The notes: generated by a model not told the origin, from the sequence alone. Shown: positions 1 to 7,804, counted from the first letter of the stretch. The stretch: 35,327 nucleotides of DNA from Rubrivivax sp. (GCA_020848515.1 JADLIA010000024.1:1-35327); one strand, 5' to 3'. Translations and numbers: made by a program.

Positions 1-24
1 CAGGGCCGCCCGCAGGCGGCCCTG
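1..24 (-). terminator. Hairpin downstream of hemerythrin gene
   Basis: Perfect inverted repeat with arms CAGGGCCGCC and GGCGGCCCTG around a 4-nt loop, 21 bases past the stop codon of the hemerythrin gene. It would form a 10-bp GC stem in that gene's 3' end. No U-tract can be seen because the window ends here. Terminator function is inferred from position and stem strength. Confidence 0.5.
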
Positions 25-45
25 GCAGGTGCAGCGGCCGGGCCT

Positions 46-630
46 TCAGCTGCCGCCCAGGCCGATCGGCGCCGGCGCATCGCGCACGATGCGGGTGAAC
101 AGCTTTTCGTACACCGGGTCGGGTTTGTACTTGCCGGTCAGCGGGTCGCAGTTCTTCTCGAACTCGGCGTCCAGCTCGCGCCAGTCGGCCTCGGTCAGGT
201 GCTTTTCGGCGGCTGGCAGCACTTCCTGCTCTTCCAGCCGCATGTGCTCCAGGTACAGGTTGACGTAACGGTGGAAGGCGTCGATGAAGCGCTGACGGCG
301 CGACTCGCCCAGCAGTTCCCAGCCCAGCAGCAGGTGCTGGATGTCGCGCACCGCCTTTTCGGTGTATTCGTGGTCGTGGTCCAGGCGGGCCACCGCCATG
401 CCGACCTCGGGCGCGGCGGCCGCCACGCGCGGAAACAGCAGCTCGGTTTCCTTGGGATGGTGCAGGCGCTCGGGGAATTCGTCGATGTAGAACAGCATGG
501 CGCGCAGCACGTCGAAGAAGTTGCGCGGATCGTCCTGCGGCCCGCGATCGACCATCAGGCGCATGGACTGCAGCATGGCCGCCAGCGACGAGTGTTCGTC
601 GCGGATGATTTCCAGGCTTCGGTGCTTCAC
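46..630 (-). CDS. Hemerythrin-like (HHE) domain protein
   Basis: A 194-residue cytosolic protein of the hemerythrin HHE family, four-helix bundles that bind a di-iron centre and take part in O2, NO or iron handling. Likely ligands visible in order are His13 (RDEH), His57-His58 (LHHPKE), the HDHE segment near residue 84 and the HMRLEE segment near residue 128. Start: the open frame continues upstream, but the GTG at 630 has AAGGAGA eight bases before it, so it is preferred; the first codons read VKHRSLEII. The upstream region carries an FNR-type site placed for activation, which suits a protein induced under low oxygen or nitrosative stress. It stands alone, convergent to nothing and separated from copA by 140 bases. 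The exact ligand or reaction cannot be read from sequence. Confidence 0.88.
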   Translation of the reverse strand: MKHRSLEIIRDEHSSLAAMLQSMRLMVDRGPQDDPRNFFDVLRAMLFYIDEFPERLHHPKETELLFPRVAAAAPEVGMAVARLDHDHEYTEKAVRDIQHLLLGWELLGESRRQRFIDAFHRYVNLYLEHMRLEEQEVLPAAEKHLTEADWRELDAEFEKNCDPLTGKYKPDPVYEKLFTRIVRDAPAPIGLGGS

Positions 631-664
631 GGCGAATGTCTCCTTGCTATGGACTTGGCCCCCG

Positions 665-670
665 AGTGTA
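665..670 (-). promoter_or_regulatory. Predicted -10 element of hemerythrin gene
   Basis: TACACT on the minus strand, four of six matches to TATAAT. The expected transcription start is near 658, giving a leader of about 27 nt that contains the AAGGAGA ribosome site. The same start point is predicted independently from the FNR-type box. Confidence 0.5.
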
Positions 671-692
671 GTGGCCACCCGGCGCGCCAGAC

Positions 693-706
693 GTGATCGG
701 CGTCAA
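693..706 (-). promoter_or_regulatory. FNR/Anr/Dnr-type box upstream of hemerythrin gene
   Basis: Minus strand reads TTGACGCCGATCAC, matching eight of the ten conserved positions of TTGAT-N4-ATCAA. Its centre (699.5) lies 41.5 bases upstream of the transcription start predicted from the TACACT -10 element, the standard class II activator position for FNR/CRP-family proteins. Spacing is seen in the sequence; binding is inferred. Confidence 0.55.
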
Positions 707-770
707 GTTGCGCCGTCGGGGCCGGGCCACCCGCCACCGTCCGTCCAGACCGCCGCCGGCGCAGGCCCGG

Positions 771-3050
771 TCAGCCCGGCGTGCCGACACCGCCCTGGCT
801 GGCCGGGCGCCAGCGGCGCAGCAGCAGGGCGTTGCTCATCACGCTGACCGACGACAGCGCCATGGCGGCGCCGGCGAGCACCGGGCTCAGGTAGCCCAGC
901 GCCGCCAGCGGGATGCCGGCGGCGTTGTAGAAGAAGGCCCAGAACAGGTTCTGCCGGATCTTGGCCACGGTGCGCTGCGAAATGTCCAGCGCCGCCGGCA
1001 CCAGGCCGACGTCGCCACGCATCAGGGTGATGCCGGCCGCGTGCATGGCCACGTCGGTGCCGCTGCCCATGGCCATGCCCACATCGGCCGCCGCCAGCGC
1101 CGGCGCGTCGTTGACTCCGTCGCCCACCATGCCGACCACGGCACCACCGGCGCGCAGCTGCCGCACCGCCTGCGCCTTGTCGCCGGGCAGCACCTCGGCC
1201 AGCACCTCGCCGTCCTCGGGTTTCAGACCCAGGCGGCGCGCCATGGCCTCGGCGGCGCCGCGGTTGTCGCCCGAAATCATGACGGCGCGGATGCCGCGCG
1301 CGTGCAGCTCGGCCAGCGCGGCGGCGGCGCCGGGCTTGGGCTCGTCGCCAAAGGCCAGCAGCGCCACGGCCCGCGGCGGGGTGCCTTCAGGGGCCTCGGC
1401 CGGCTGCGTGGCCAGTATCGAAACAGTAGCGCCTTGCGCTTGCTGCGCCTGCGCCAGGGCCTCGAAAACCTGCAAATCCACGCCCAGCTCGGCCATCCAG
1501 CGGGCGCTGCCGATGCGCACCCGCTGCTCCCCCACCCGGCCTTCGGTGCCGCGGCCGGGCACGGCGCGCAGCTCGGCCAGCTCGGCCGCCGTGCCCTCGG
1601 CCGGTGGCCACAGGCCGCGCGCGCCCGCCTGCGCCAGCACGGCGCGCGCCAGCGGGTGTTCGCTGCCGCTTTGCAGGCCGGCGGCCAGCCGCAGGGCGGC
1701 CGCCTCGTCCACCCCCGGCGCCGGCAGCAGCGCCAGCAGGCGCGGCTGACCCACGGTCAGGGTGCCGGTCTTGTCGAAGGCCACGGTGCGCACGCGGTGG
1801 GCGATCTCCAGCGCCTCAGCGTCCTTGATCAGGATGCCGAATTTCGCCGCCACCCCGGTGCCGGCCATGATGGCGGTGGGCGTGGCCAGGCCCAGCGCGC
1901 AGGGGCAGGCGATCACCAGCACCGCCACCGCGCGCATGATGGCCACCTCCAGCCCGGTGCCGCCCAGCAGCCACCAGCCCAGCAGGGTGGCCAGCGCGAT
2001 CAGCAGCACCACCGGCACGAACACCGCCGCCACCTGATCCACCAGGCGCTGCACCGGCGCCTTGACCGCCTGCGCGTCCTGCACCAGGCGGATGATGTGG
2101 GCCAGCACGCTTTCGGCACCGGCGGCGGTGACGCGCAGCACCACCCGGCCCTCGCCGTTGATGGAGCCGCCGGTCAGCGCGTCGCCCACCGCCTTGGCCA
2201 CCGGCAGCGGCTCGCCGGTCAGCATGGACTCGTCCACCTGCGTGGCGCCTTCGGCCAGCCGACCGTCGGCCGGCACACGCTCGCCCGGGCGCACCACCAG
2301 GCGGTCGCCGGCGCGCAGCTCGTCCACCGGGATGTCCTTTTCGCTGCCATCCCAGTCGATCAGGTGCGCCACCTCGGGCCGCAGCGCGTGCAGCGCGCGG
2401 ATGGCGGCCGTGGTCTGGCGCTTGGCGCGCTCTTCCAGCCACTTGCCCAGGCGCACCAGGGTGATGACCACCGCCGCACCCTCGAAATACAGGTGCGGCT
2501 CATGCCCCGGCGGGTGCGACTTGCCCAGCCACAGCCACATCGACAGCAGCCAGGCCGCCGTGGTGCCGATCGACACCAGCAGCTCCATGTTGCCGCTGCG
2601 CGCCTTCAGCGCGTGCCAGGCGGCGCGGTAAAAGCGCGCGCCCAGCCAGAACTGCACCGGCGTGGCCAGCAGAAACTGCACCCAGGGCGGCGGCATCCAG
2701 TGCCAGCCGAACGGCATGCCCAGCATGGGCAGCACCAGCGGCGCCGACAGCAGCAGGCCGATGCCGACCGGCAGAAAGCCGGCCCAGGGCCCGCCCTCGC
2801 GCTCGGCCAGCGCGGCCTCGGCGGCGCGCGGCTCGTAGCCGGCGTCGCGCACCGCGCGGCGCAGCAGCGGGCCCAGCTCGCCGGCGTCGCCGACGAAGTG
2901 CACGCGCGCCGATTCGGTGGCCAGGTTGACCGCGGCGCTGTCGACGCCGGGCACCTTCTGCAGCGCCTTTTCGACGCGCGCCACACAGCTGGCGCAGGTC
3001 ATGCCGCCGACACCCAGATCGACCGTGGAAGAAGCAGTGGTGGTGTTCAT
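771..3050 (-). CDS. copA: Copper-translocating P1B-type ATPase CopA
   Basis: Inner-membrane ATPase of about 759 residues that exports Cu(I) from the cytoplasm. Visible in order: one N-terminal HMA domain with MTCASC (Cys19, Cys22), the TGE actuator loop (MLTGEPLP), the CPC membrane metal site (IACPCALGL), the phosphorylation motif DKTGTLT, the SEHPLA motif, and [10 protein letters not shown]. The last helices carry [10 protein letters not shown] and [12 protein letters not shown], the YN and MxxSS signatures of Cu(I) pumps. Start: an ATG at 3074 lies inside the operator, so the ATG at 3050 is chosen; the mapped promoter would start the mRNA almost at this codon. Residues about 534-547 use unusual AT-ending codons and resemble the window's dispersed repeat. 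Divergent from copZ-cueR. Confidence 0.95.
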   Translation of the reverse strand: MNTTTASSTVDLGVGGMTCASCVARVEKALQKVPGVDSAAVNLATESARVHFVGDAGELGPLLRRAVRDAGYEPRAAEAALAEREGGPWAGFLPVGIGLLLSAPLVLPMLGMPFGWHWMPPPWVQFLLATPVQFWLGARFYRAAWHALKARSGNMELLVSIGTTAAWLLSMWLWLGKSHPPGHEPHLYFEGAAVVITLVRLGKWLEERAKRQTTAAIRALHALRPEVAHLIDWDGSEKDIPVDELRAGDRLVVRPGERVPADGRLAEGATQVDESMLTGEPLPVAKAVGDALTGGSINGEGRVVLRVTAAGAESVLAHIIRLVQDAQAVKAPVQRLVDQVAAVFVPVVLLIALATLLGWWLLGGTGLEVAIMRAVAVLVIACPCALGLATPTAIMAGTGVAAKFGILIKDAEALEIAHRVRTVAFDKTGTLTVGQPRLLALLPAPGVDEAAALRLAAGLQSGSEHPLARAVLAQAGARGLWPPAEGTAAELAELRAVPGRGTEGRVGEQRVRIGSARWMAELGVDLQVFEALAQAQQAQGATVSILATQPAEAPEGTPPRAVALLAFGDEPKPGAAAALAELHARGIRAVMISGDNRGAAEAMARRLGLKPEDGEVLAEVLPGDKAQAVRQLRAGGAVVGMVGDGVNDAPALAAADVGMAMGSGTDVAMHAAGITLMRGDVGLVPAALDISQRTVAKIRQNLFWAFFYNAAGIPLAALGYLSPVLAGAAMALSSVSVMSNALLLRRWRPASQGGVGTPG

Positions 3051-3057
3051 GCCCGCC

Positions 3058-3088
3058 AGTCTGAACCCTGCCATGATGGCAATGTCAA
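3058..3088 (-). promoter_or_regulatory. CueR-type promoter/operator for copA
   Basis: Minus strand has TTGACA at 3083-3088, a 19-bp spacer, and CAGACT at 3058-3063 as -10. The spacer contains the dyad TGCCAT-C-ATGGCA. Over-long 19-bp spacers with a dyad are the hallmark of MerR-family activated promoters. The predicted start is about 3051, next to the copA ATG. Confidence 0.75.
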
Positions 3089-3129
3089 GCGTCCTCTGCG
3101 TAGGGATGGTCGCGCCCTCCCGAAAGCCC

Positions 3130-3160
3130 TTGACATTACCATCATGGCAAGGTTCATCAT
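3130..3160 (+). promoter_or_regulatory. CueR-type promoter/operator for copZ-cueR
   Basis: TTGACA at 3130-3135, a 19-bp spacer, and CATCAT at 3155-3160 as -10. The spacer dyad has arms CATTACCAT and ATGGCAAGG around a central C. It is almost the same sequence as the copA-facing site on the other strand. The transcription start would be near 3167, leaving an 18-nt leader with GGAG before copZ. Because cueR is the second gene, the regulator would control its own synthesis. Confidence 0.78.
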
Positions 3161-3184
3161 GGCGTTTTTTGAACGGAGCATTCC

Positions 3185-3385
3185 ATGAACCAGACCTTCA
3201 CCGTCACCGGCATGACCTGCGGCCATTGCGAGGCCAGCGTCAAGCGCGCGCTGCTGCAGCTCGACCCCGGCGCCCAGGTGCAAATCGACCGCAGCCAGAA
3301 CAGGGTCGAAGTCAGCGGCAGCCAGCACTCGCGCGAGGCCCTGGCCGCCGCCATCCGCGAAGAAGGCTACGACGTGGCGGCATGA
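3185..3385 (+). CDS. copZ: Copper chaperone CopZ (HMA domain)
   Basis: A 66-residue cytosolic metallochaperone consisting of a single heavy-metal-associated domain with GMTCGHC (Cys12, Cys15), the Cu(I)-binding loop. It is expected to carry Cu(I) to CopA. GGAG lies six bases before the ATG. Its stop overlaps the start of cueR (ATGA), so the two are translationally coupled, and the CueR-type promoter lies directly upstream. Length and motif are normal for the family. Confidence 0.93.
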   Translation: MNQTFTVTGMTCGHCEASVKRALLQLDPGAQVQIDRSQNRVEVSGSQHSREALAAAIREEGYDVAA

Positions 3386-3804
3386 GCGCGACGCCCGCCA
3401 GCGGCCCGATCGGCATCGGCGAGGCGGCGCGCGCCTCGGGCGTGTCGGCCAAGATGGTGCGCCACTATGAATCGCTGGGCCTGCTGGGCCAGGTGGCGCG
3501 CACCGACAGCGGCTACCGCCAGTACGGCGCGGCCGACGTCCACACCCTGCGCTTCATCCGCCGCGCGCGCGATCTGGGCTTTTCCATGGCCGAAATCGCC
3601 GAGCTGGTCAGCCTCTGGCACGACCGCAGCCGCGCCAGCGCCGACGTCAAGCGCATCGCCCAGCGCCATCTGGCCGAGCTGGAGCAGCGCATCGCCGCCC
3701 TGCAGGACATGCGGCGCACGCTGGACCAGCTGGTGTGCCACTGCCACGGCGACGCGCGCCCCGACTGCCCGATCCTCGACGACCTGGCCGGCACCAGCGG
3801 CTGA
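3382..3804 (+). CDS. cueR: MerR-family copper-responsive regulator CueR
   Basis: A 140-residue DNA-binding regulator. The N-terminus holds the MerR winged helix-turn-helix (IGEAARASGVSAKMVRHYESLGLL), followed by the long dimerisation helix (about residues 80-115). The C-terminal metal loop is CHGDARPDCP, with Cys121-x7-Cys129, the spacing of the two Cu(I)-binding cysteines in E. coli CueR; an extra Cys119 precedes it. The ATG overlaps the copZ stop by four bases. Two matching operators in the copA-copZ gap fit it as activator of both transcripts. A hairpin follows the stop directly. Confidence 0.92.
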   Translation: MSATPASGPIGIGEAARASGVSAKMVRHYESLGLLGQVARTDSGYRQYGAADVHTLRFIRRARDLGFSMAEIAELVSLWHDRSRASADVKRIAQRHLAELEQRIAALQDMRRTLDQLVCHCHGDARPDCPILDDLAGTSG

Positions 3805-3805
3805 A

Positions 3806-3822
3806 CCGGCCGCCGGGGCCGG
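3806..3822 (+). terminator. Hairpin after cueR
   Basis: Arms CCGGCC and GGCCGG with a 5-nt loop, starting two bases after the cueR stop. GC-rich and without a clear U-tract, so intrinsic termination is only likely, not certain. Confidence 0.4.
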
Positions 3823-3971
3823 ACTTCGCACAGCTTTACAAACCGACATGCGCGGGCCAAGCGGCCGACACATGGGCGGCGCACACTGCCTGGCAACCGG
3901 AACGCCGCGGCATCCCGCCCCGGCTCGGCCCGACCCGCCCGCGCGGGTCCCGCAACCGAAAGGACCGTCGC

Positions 3972-4511
3972 ATGAAACCGCACCGCAAACACCTTCTGCT
4001 GGCCAGCCTGCTGGCAGCCACCGGCACCCTGGCCCTGGCCCAGGCACCCGCCGCCGGTGACGCCCCGGCCCGCCCCGGCTGGAGCGAGCGCCGCGCCGAA
4101 CGCATGGACCCGGCCCGCATGCAGCAGCGCATGGCCGAGCGCCACGCCCAGCGCATGGACAAGCTGAAGGCCGAACTCAAGCTCAACCCGACCCAGGAAG
4201 GCGCCTGGACGCAGTTCAGCACCGCCATGCAGCCGCCGGCGTTCGAGCCACGCGGCCCCGGCGCGCGCGCCGACTTCGCCAAGCTCAGCACGCCCGAGCG
4301 CATCGACCTGATGCAAAAGCGCGCCGACGAACGCCACGCCCGCATGAAGCAGCGCGGCGACGCCACCAAGGCCTTCTACGCCCAGCTCACGCCCGAGCAG
4401 CAGCAGAGTTTCGATCGCCTCGCCGCGCGCGGCCGCTACGGCGCCGGCTGGCACGCCGGCCACCGCGAGCACCGCGGCTGGGGCCCGGGCATGGGGCCGG
4501 GCCCGCGCTGA
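3972..4511 (+). CDS. Spy/CpxP-family periplasmic stress protein (LTxxQ motifs)
   Basis: A 179-residue secreted protein. The first 23 residues form a signal peptide (basic MKPHRKH, hydrophobic core, ALAQA cleavage region). The mature part is highly charged and helical, rich in Arg/Met/Glu, and contains two LTxxQ-like repeats, LNPTQEGAWTQF and LTPEQQQSFDRL, the signature of the Spy/CpxP family of periplasmic chaperones and metal-stress proteins. The C-terminal tail is His/Gly-rich (GWHAGHREHRGWG), which could bind metal. AAAGGA precedes the ATG. It sits just after the copper module, so a role in copper or envelope stress is plausible, but it has its own upstream gap of 167 bases and no CueR-type site was found there. 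Confidence 0.82.
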   Translation: MKPHRKHLLLASLLAATGTLALAQAPAAGDAPARPGWSERRAERMDPARMQQRMAERHAQRMDKLKAELKLNPTQEGAWTQFSTAMQPPAFEPRGPGARADFAKLSTPERIDLMQKRADERHARMKQRGDATKAFYAQLTPEQQQSFDRLAARGRYGAGWHAGHREHRGWGPGMGPGPR

Positions 4512-4524
4512 CGCCGGCGCACCG

Positions 4525-4546
4525 CCCGCCGGCGCCCGCCGGCGGG
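4525..4546 (+). terminator. Terminator hairpin after the Spy-like gene
   Basis: Arms CCCGCCGG and CCGGCGGG with a 6-nt loop, followed by TTCC. It lies 13 bases past the stop codon. Strong stem, short T-run. Confidence 0.55.
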
Positions 4547-4561
4547 TTCCGCCGTTCCACG

Positions 4562-4616
4562 TCTGAATGGCATTCAGCGCTTGTCCATCAAGCGCCAGCA
4601 GCTATACTTTTTGATG
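4562..4616 (+). repeat. Dispersed AGCTAT/AGCGCTTG repeat, copy A
   Basis: Contains AGCGCTTG-tccat-CAAGCGC, a hairpin, followed by CAGCAGCTATACTTTTTGAT. Same family as the copies at about 9823, 10704, 13891, 22872, 23799, 26406 and 28175. Lies in the gap before the DUF2189 gene. Confidence 0.75.
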
Positions 4617-4671
4617 TCGTCGCCCACCGCCAGGCTGGCGCGGGCGACCCACTGCCCTTAAGCTGCTGCGC

Positions 4672-5535
4672 GTGAACCATCCCCACCTCCCACCCCCCCT
4701 GCCGCCGCGCCCGGCGCGCGGCACCCTGACCCTGCCGGCCGTGCGCACGGTCGGCCTGGACGCACCGCTGCACTGGCTGGCCCTGGGCTGGCGCGACCTG
4801 TGGCGCGTCGGCCCGCTCAGCCTGCTGTACGGCGCCCTGCTGGCCGGCTTCGGTGGGCTGCTGCTGGCGCTGGCCGCCGACCAGTTCTGGCTGCTGGCCG
4901 GGGCTTTTTCCGGCTTTCTGGTGATCGCACCGGTGCTGGCCACCGGCTGGTACGCGCTGTCGCGCGCGCTCGAGCGCGGCGAGCCGGCCAACGCCGCCAC
5001 CGTGCGCAAGACCTGGATACGCTGGCAGTACTCGCGCTACGCCGTGCATGGCGGCTACTGGAGCCTGGTGCGCTTCGGCCTGCTGCTGGCGCTGGCCGGC
5101 AGCGGCTGGGTGCTGACCTCGGCCGCGCTCATCACCGCGCTGGCGCCGCAGCCGGTGCACACGCCGCTCGACTTTCTGCGCCACGTGGTGCTGGCGCCCG
5201 GCAGCCACCTGTTCGAGCTGTGGCTGATGCTGGGCGCCCTGATGGCGGCGCCACTGTTCGCCTCCAGCGTGGTCGCCATGCCGTTGCTGCTGGACCGGCG
5301 TGCCGACGTGCTGCAGGCGGTGCTGACCAGCTGGCAGGCGGTGCTGAACAACCCCGCGCCGCTGGCCCTGTGGGCCGCGCTCATCATGCTGCTGACCCTG
5401 CTGGGCATGGCCACCGTGCTGCTCGGTCTGGTGCTGGCCCTGCCCTGGCTGGGCCATGCCAGCTGGCACGCCTACCGCGCGCTGGTCGACGCCGACAGCC
5501 TGCCCGAGCGCCTGCCGCCCGAAGGAGGCGCCTGA
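4672..5535 (+). CDS. DUF2189-family integral membrane protein
   Basis: A 287-residue inner-membrane protein of unknown function. After a proline-rich N-terminus (PPLPPRPARG) it reads VGLDAPLHWLALGWRDLWRV, then a first hydrophobic pair (about residues 55-100), RALERGEP, and three or four more hydrophobic stretches (about 140-170, 180-205, 230-260). The WLALGWRDL and GFLVIAPVLATGWYALSRALERGE patterns are what I recognise as DUF2189. The start is a GTG; no better codon is available before the conserved part. The stop overlaps the next start (TGATG), so it is co-translated with the DUF2788 gene. The last 64 bases are also read antisense by the glycosyltransferase frame. Confidence 0.8.
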   Translation: MNHPHLPPPLPPRPARGTLTLPAVRTVGLDAPLHWLALGWRDLWRVGPLSLLYGALLAGFGGLLLALAADQFWLLAGAFSGFLVIAPVLATGWYALSRALERGEPANAATVRKTWIRWQYSRYAVHGGYWSLVRFGLLLALAGSGWVLTSAALITALAPQPVHTPLDFLRHVVLAPGSHLFELWLMLGALMAAPLFASSVVAMPLLLDRRADVLQAVLTSWQAVLNNPAPLALWAALIMLLTLLGMATVLLGLVLALPWLGHASWHAYRALVDADSLPERLPPEGGA

Positions 5536-7484
5536 TGTTCGGCTTCAACGAGGAGCAGATCGCCTGGTTCGGCCTGACCTTCGGCGTCAGCGCCTTCATC
5601 CTCTACATGCTGTTCATCATCGGCCAGCTGGCGTGGGAGTCCAAAGCCGGCAAGTTCGGCACCTTCGTGCTGTTTCTGGCGCTGGCCTTCGGCATGGTCG
5701 GCTTCATCGCCAAGGGCGTGATCCAGTGGATCATCGAGAAGTGAGCGCCCTGCGGTGGCACGCAGCGTCGGGCTGCCCACGGGCGTTGACCGTTCGAGCA
5801 TGGCCTGCAGATCGGCCGGCAGGGTACGACGGTCGTACCAGCGATCTTCGGTGATGGGCGCCAGTTCGAGTTCATCACCGGCTTCGGTCAGATAGTCGTA
5901 GCCCTCGGCCTGGAACCGGCCGTCCGGATCCAGCGACTTGTACAGATCACGCCGCCGGATCCGGTCGGCTTCGTGAATCATCTTCAGGTGATACATGTGG
6001 TAGTTGAGCACCGCGTGGCGGCGCGCCTGCCGGCTCGCCTCCAGCAACGCGTCCGGCACCCATGAGCCGTGCAACTGCGCCGTGCGCTCGAAGGCGATGA
6101 CCTCCGGCACCTTCAGCAGCCGGACATCGTTCTTGCTCAACCACCGGCCATCGATGCGGTACTGGTCCGGTCGATCCCACAGTTCGCGACGCGCCAGCGT
6201 CAGCATCTGAAAACCCAGCGCGTCGAGCGCCTTGCCGAGAGGGCGCAGCCCCTTGACGAACATCATCTCGTAGCGCTCGTCGGCATCGCACACCAGCACC
6301 CATTGCGCGCCGTGACGACGCGCGGCCTGCAGCAGCCGGCGCTTGTTGTCCCGCTCGTTCCAGACATGGGGCTGGGCCGGGGGGTTGTCGAGCAGCTCCA
6401 GCAAGGCGGGTTCGCGGCTGACAATCTCCCGCGTGCCGTCGGTCGAGCCATCGTCAAGCACGATGAAACCATCCACATACCCGCGCAGATGCTCGAAGCA
6501 GCCCGGCAGAACGCGCGCTTCATTGCGGACCTGCATGACGCACAGCAGGCGCGGCGCGTCCGACACCTGGTCGTGCGGCTGCGGCACACAGCGAAGGCAG
6601 AAGGACAGCGCCTGCTGCAACTGGGTGAAACGACCACAGACCGGGCAGCGCTGGCGGGACGGCACCGGAAAGGCTGGATTGCTGACCACGGGAACAGGCA
6701 CTGTCGCGGCAACCTCGGGGCAGCCGGCAGGCTGGCTGCCGATCGGCCAGGCCAGGCGGGAAAACGACCGCCCCCAGTCCCCATCGAGGTTGGCACGCGC
6801 CGTCGCCGGGGAGCATTTCCTCAGATCCGAGGCTGCATTGAATGCCGGACTGGGGCGGCGAGGTTCGTCCGCCAGGTGCAGCAGCTTCATCTGGGGGCAA
6901 CCCAGCAGGCGCGCACCGTTCATGGCCAGGCGAACGCGCACGTTGTCGTCGTCGGCACCCCAGCCGCGAAAGCTCTCGTCGTAGCCACCGATGAGCTCCA
7001 GTTCCTGCCGCGCCAGCGCGATCGAACCGTAGAGCTTGAACGGATCGCGGGCATCGGGAGCCACCGCGTCGAAAGCGGCCGACGCCCCCAGCTGATGCAG
7101 CTGCGCGTACTGTCCGAAGCCCACACGCCCCAGCGCCACCCCGCGTGGCACCGCCCGAACCGTGCCCAGCGCCTGTGCCGGCACATCGGTCACGAACATC
7201 GATTCTGGCGAACAGACCAGCACCACCTCGTGCGACGCGTGCCTCACCCCGACGTTGATCGCCTTGCAGGGCGGTTGCCATCCATGAGGCTGGTCGTTCA
7301 CCCTCACCTGCCAGCGAATGTCGGGGTATTGGCGTATCAGGTCGAGCACACCCGATTCCGACTCGTTCTCATCCATCACCACCACCACCTCGACCCAGGG
7401 CCGGGCGAAGTACGGTCGGTTGAGCGGCAACACCCTGCGAAAGTCCGCAAGTTTCCGGAAAAACGGCAATACGATGCTGATCAT
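5472..7484 (-). CDS. Two-domain glycosyltransferase (GT2-like) with overprinted C-terminal tail
   Basis: A 670-residue predicted cytosolic or membrane-peripheral glycosyltransferase. Residues 1-210 form a GT2/galactosyltransferase-like domain (ISIVLPFFR; VVVVMDENESESG; GWGADDDNVRVRLAMNG near 174-190, typical of the Glyco_transf_7C region). A four-cysteine linker follows (Cys280-x2-Cys283, Cys296-x2-Cys299), like a zinc ribbon. Residues 311-560 form a second GT2-like domain (VMQVRNEARVLPGC; VLDDGSTDGT; CDADERYE). From about residue 581 the frame runs antisense through the whole DUF2788 gene and into DUF2189, giving a 90-residue tail unlikely to belong to the family. The natural stop seems lost. 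Base composition is visibly lower in GC than the neighbours, which points to horizontal acquisition. Acceptor and sugar are unknown. ATG 7484 is the only plausible start; its ribosome site is weak. Confidence 0.75.
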   Translation of the reverse strand: MISIVLPFFRKLADFRRVLPLNRPYFARPWVEVVVVMDENESESGVLDLIRQYPDIRWQVRVNDQPHGWQPPCKAINVGVRHASHEVVLVCSPESMFVTDVPAQALGTVRAVPRGVALGRVGFGQYAQLHQLGASAAFDAVAPDARDPFKLYGSIALARQELELIGGYDESFRGWGADDDNVRVRLAMNGARLLGCPQMKLLHLADEPRRPSPAFNAASDLRKCSPATARANLDGDWGRSFSRLAWPIGSQPAGCPEVAATVPVPVVSNPAFPVPSRQRCPVCGRFTQLQQALSFCLRCVPQPHDQVSDAPRLLCVMQVRNEARVLPGCFEHLRGYVDGFIVLDDGSTDGTREIVSREPALLELLDNPPAQPHVWNERDNKRRLLQAARRHGAQWVLVCDADERYEMMFVKGLRPLGKALDALGFQMLTLARRELWDRPDQYRIDGRWLSKNDVRLLKVPEVIAFERTAQLHGSWVPDALLEASRQARRHAVLNYHMYHLKMIHEADRIRRRDLYKSLDPDGRFQAEGYDYLTEAGDELELAPITEDRWYDRRTLPADLQAMLERSTPVGSPTLRATAGRSLLDDPLDHALGDEADHAEGQRQKQHEGAELAGFGLPRQLADDEQHVEDEGADAEGQAEPGDLLLVEAEHQAPPSGGRRSGRLSASTSAR
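5535..5744 (+). CDS. DUF2788 small membrane protein
   Basis: A 69-residue protein with two transmembrane helices (about residues 10-32 and 41-63) around a polar loop ESKAGKFGT. The pattern FGLTFGVSAFILYMLFI and AGKFGTFVLFLALAFGM fits DUF2788, a short conserved proteobacterial membrane protein of unknown function. Its ATG overlaps the stop of the DUF2189 gene by one base, and GGAGG lies just upstream. Unusually, the entire gene is covered on the opposite strand by the open 3' end of the glycosyltransferase gene. Confidence 0.82.
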   Translation: MFGFNEEQIAWFGLTFGVSAFILYMLFIIGQLAWESKAGKFGTFVLFLALAFGMVGFIAKGVIQWIIEK

Positions 7485-7584
7485 GCCCCTGCCAGGGTCA
7501 TCCCAAAAGGAAAAGAGGGTTGGCCAAGTGCTTTCCTGGCCCGACGTGCAAAGATGAGCCAGCATCACACAGGATCGACTGGAG

Positions 7585-7804
7585 CAAGTCTGTGGATGTT
7601 TCTTGTAAAACCATCTGTTTATCCACAGGCGGCGACGACCCTGACCGCTTGTACCCACGGCCGCACCACGGCCGCGGCCGCTTGTGCACAGCCGCGCAGG
7701 CGCTGCAAGTGCGCACCAGGACTGGGGAAACCCGCGCTGTCCACAAAACGGCAGGGCACCTACTACGACTACTACGAATTCAAAAGACTCAAGAAAAACA
7801 AACC
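7585..7804 (+). other. Candidate replication origin (DnaA boxes, DnaA-trio-like tract, A-rich tract)
   Basis: The 434-base non-coding gap 7485-7918 holds an ordered set of origin-like elements. There is a perfect DnaA box TTATCCACA at 7619-7627; ACATCCACA on the minus strand at 7591-7599 (7/9); TTGTGCACA at 7682-7690; and CTGTCCACA at 7737-7745 (7/9). Fourteen bases after the last one comes CTACTACGACTACTACGA (7760-7777), six triplets matching the DnaA-trio pattern, and then an A-rich tract at 7778-7804. This order (box, GC spacer, trios, AT-rich unwinding region) is that of bacterial basal origins. dnaA and rpmH, the usual neighbours, are absent; the gap lies between the glycosyltransferase gene and minC. 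Confidence 0.5.

Noticed and set aside
693-3188. 831-codon open frame on the plus strand across copA
   Set aside because: Antisense shadow of copA; the translation is rich in His/Gln/Arg/Gly with no domain, which is typical of a frame opposite a GC-rich gene.
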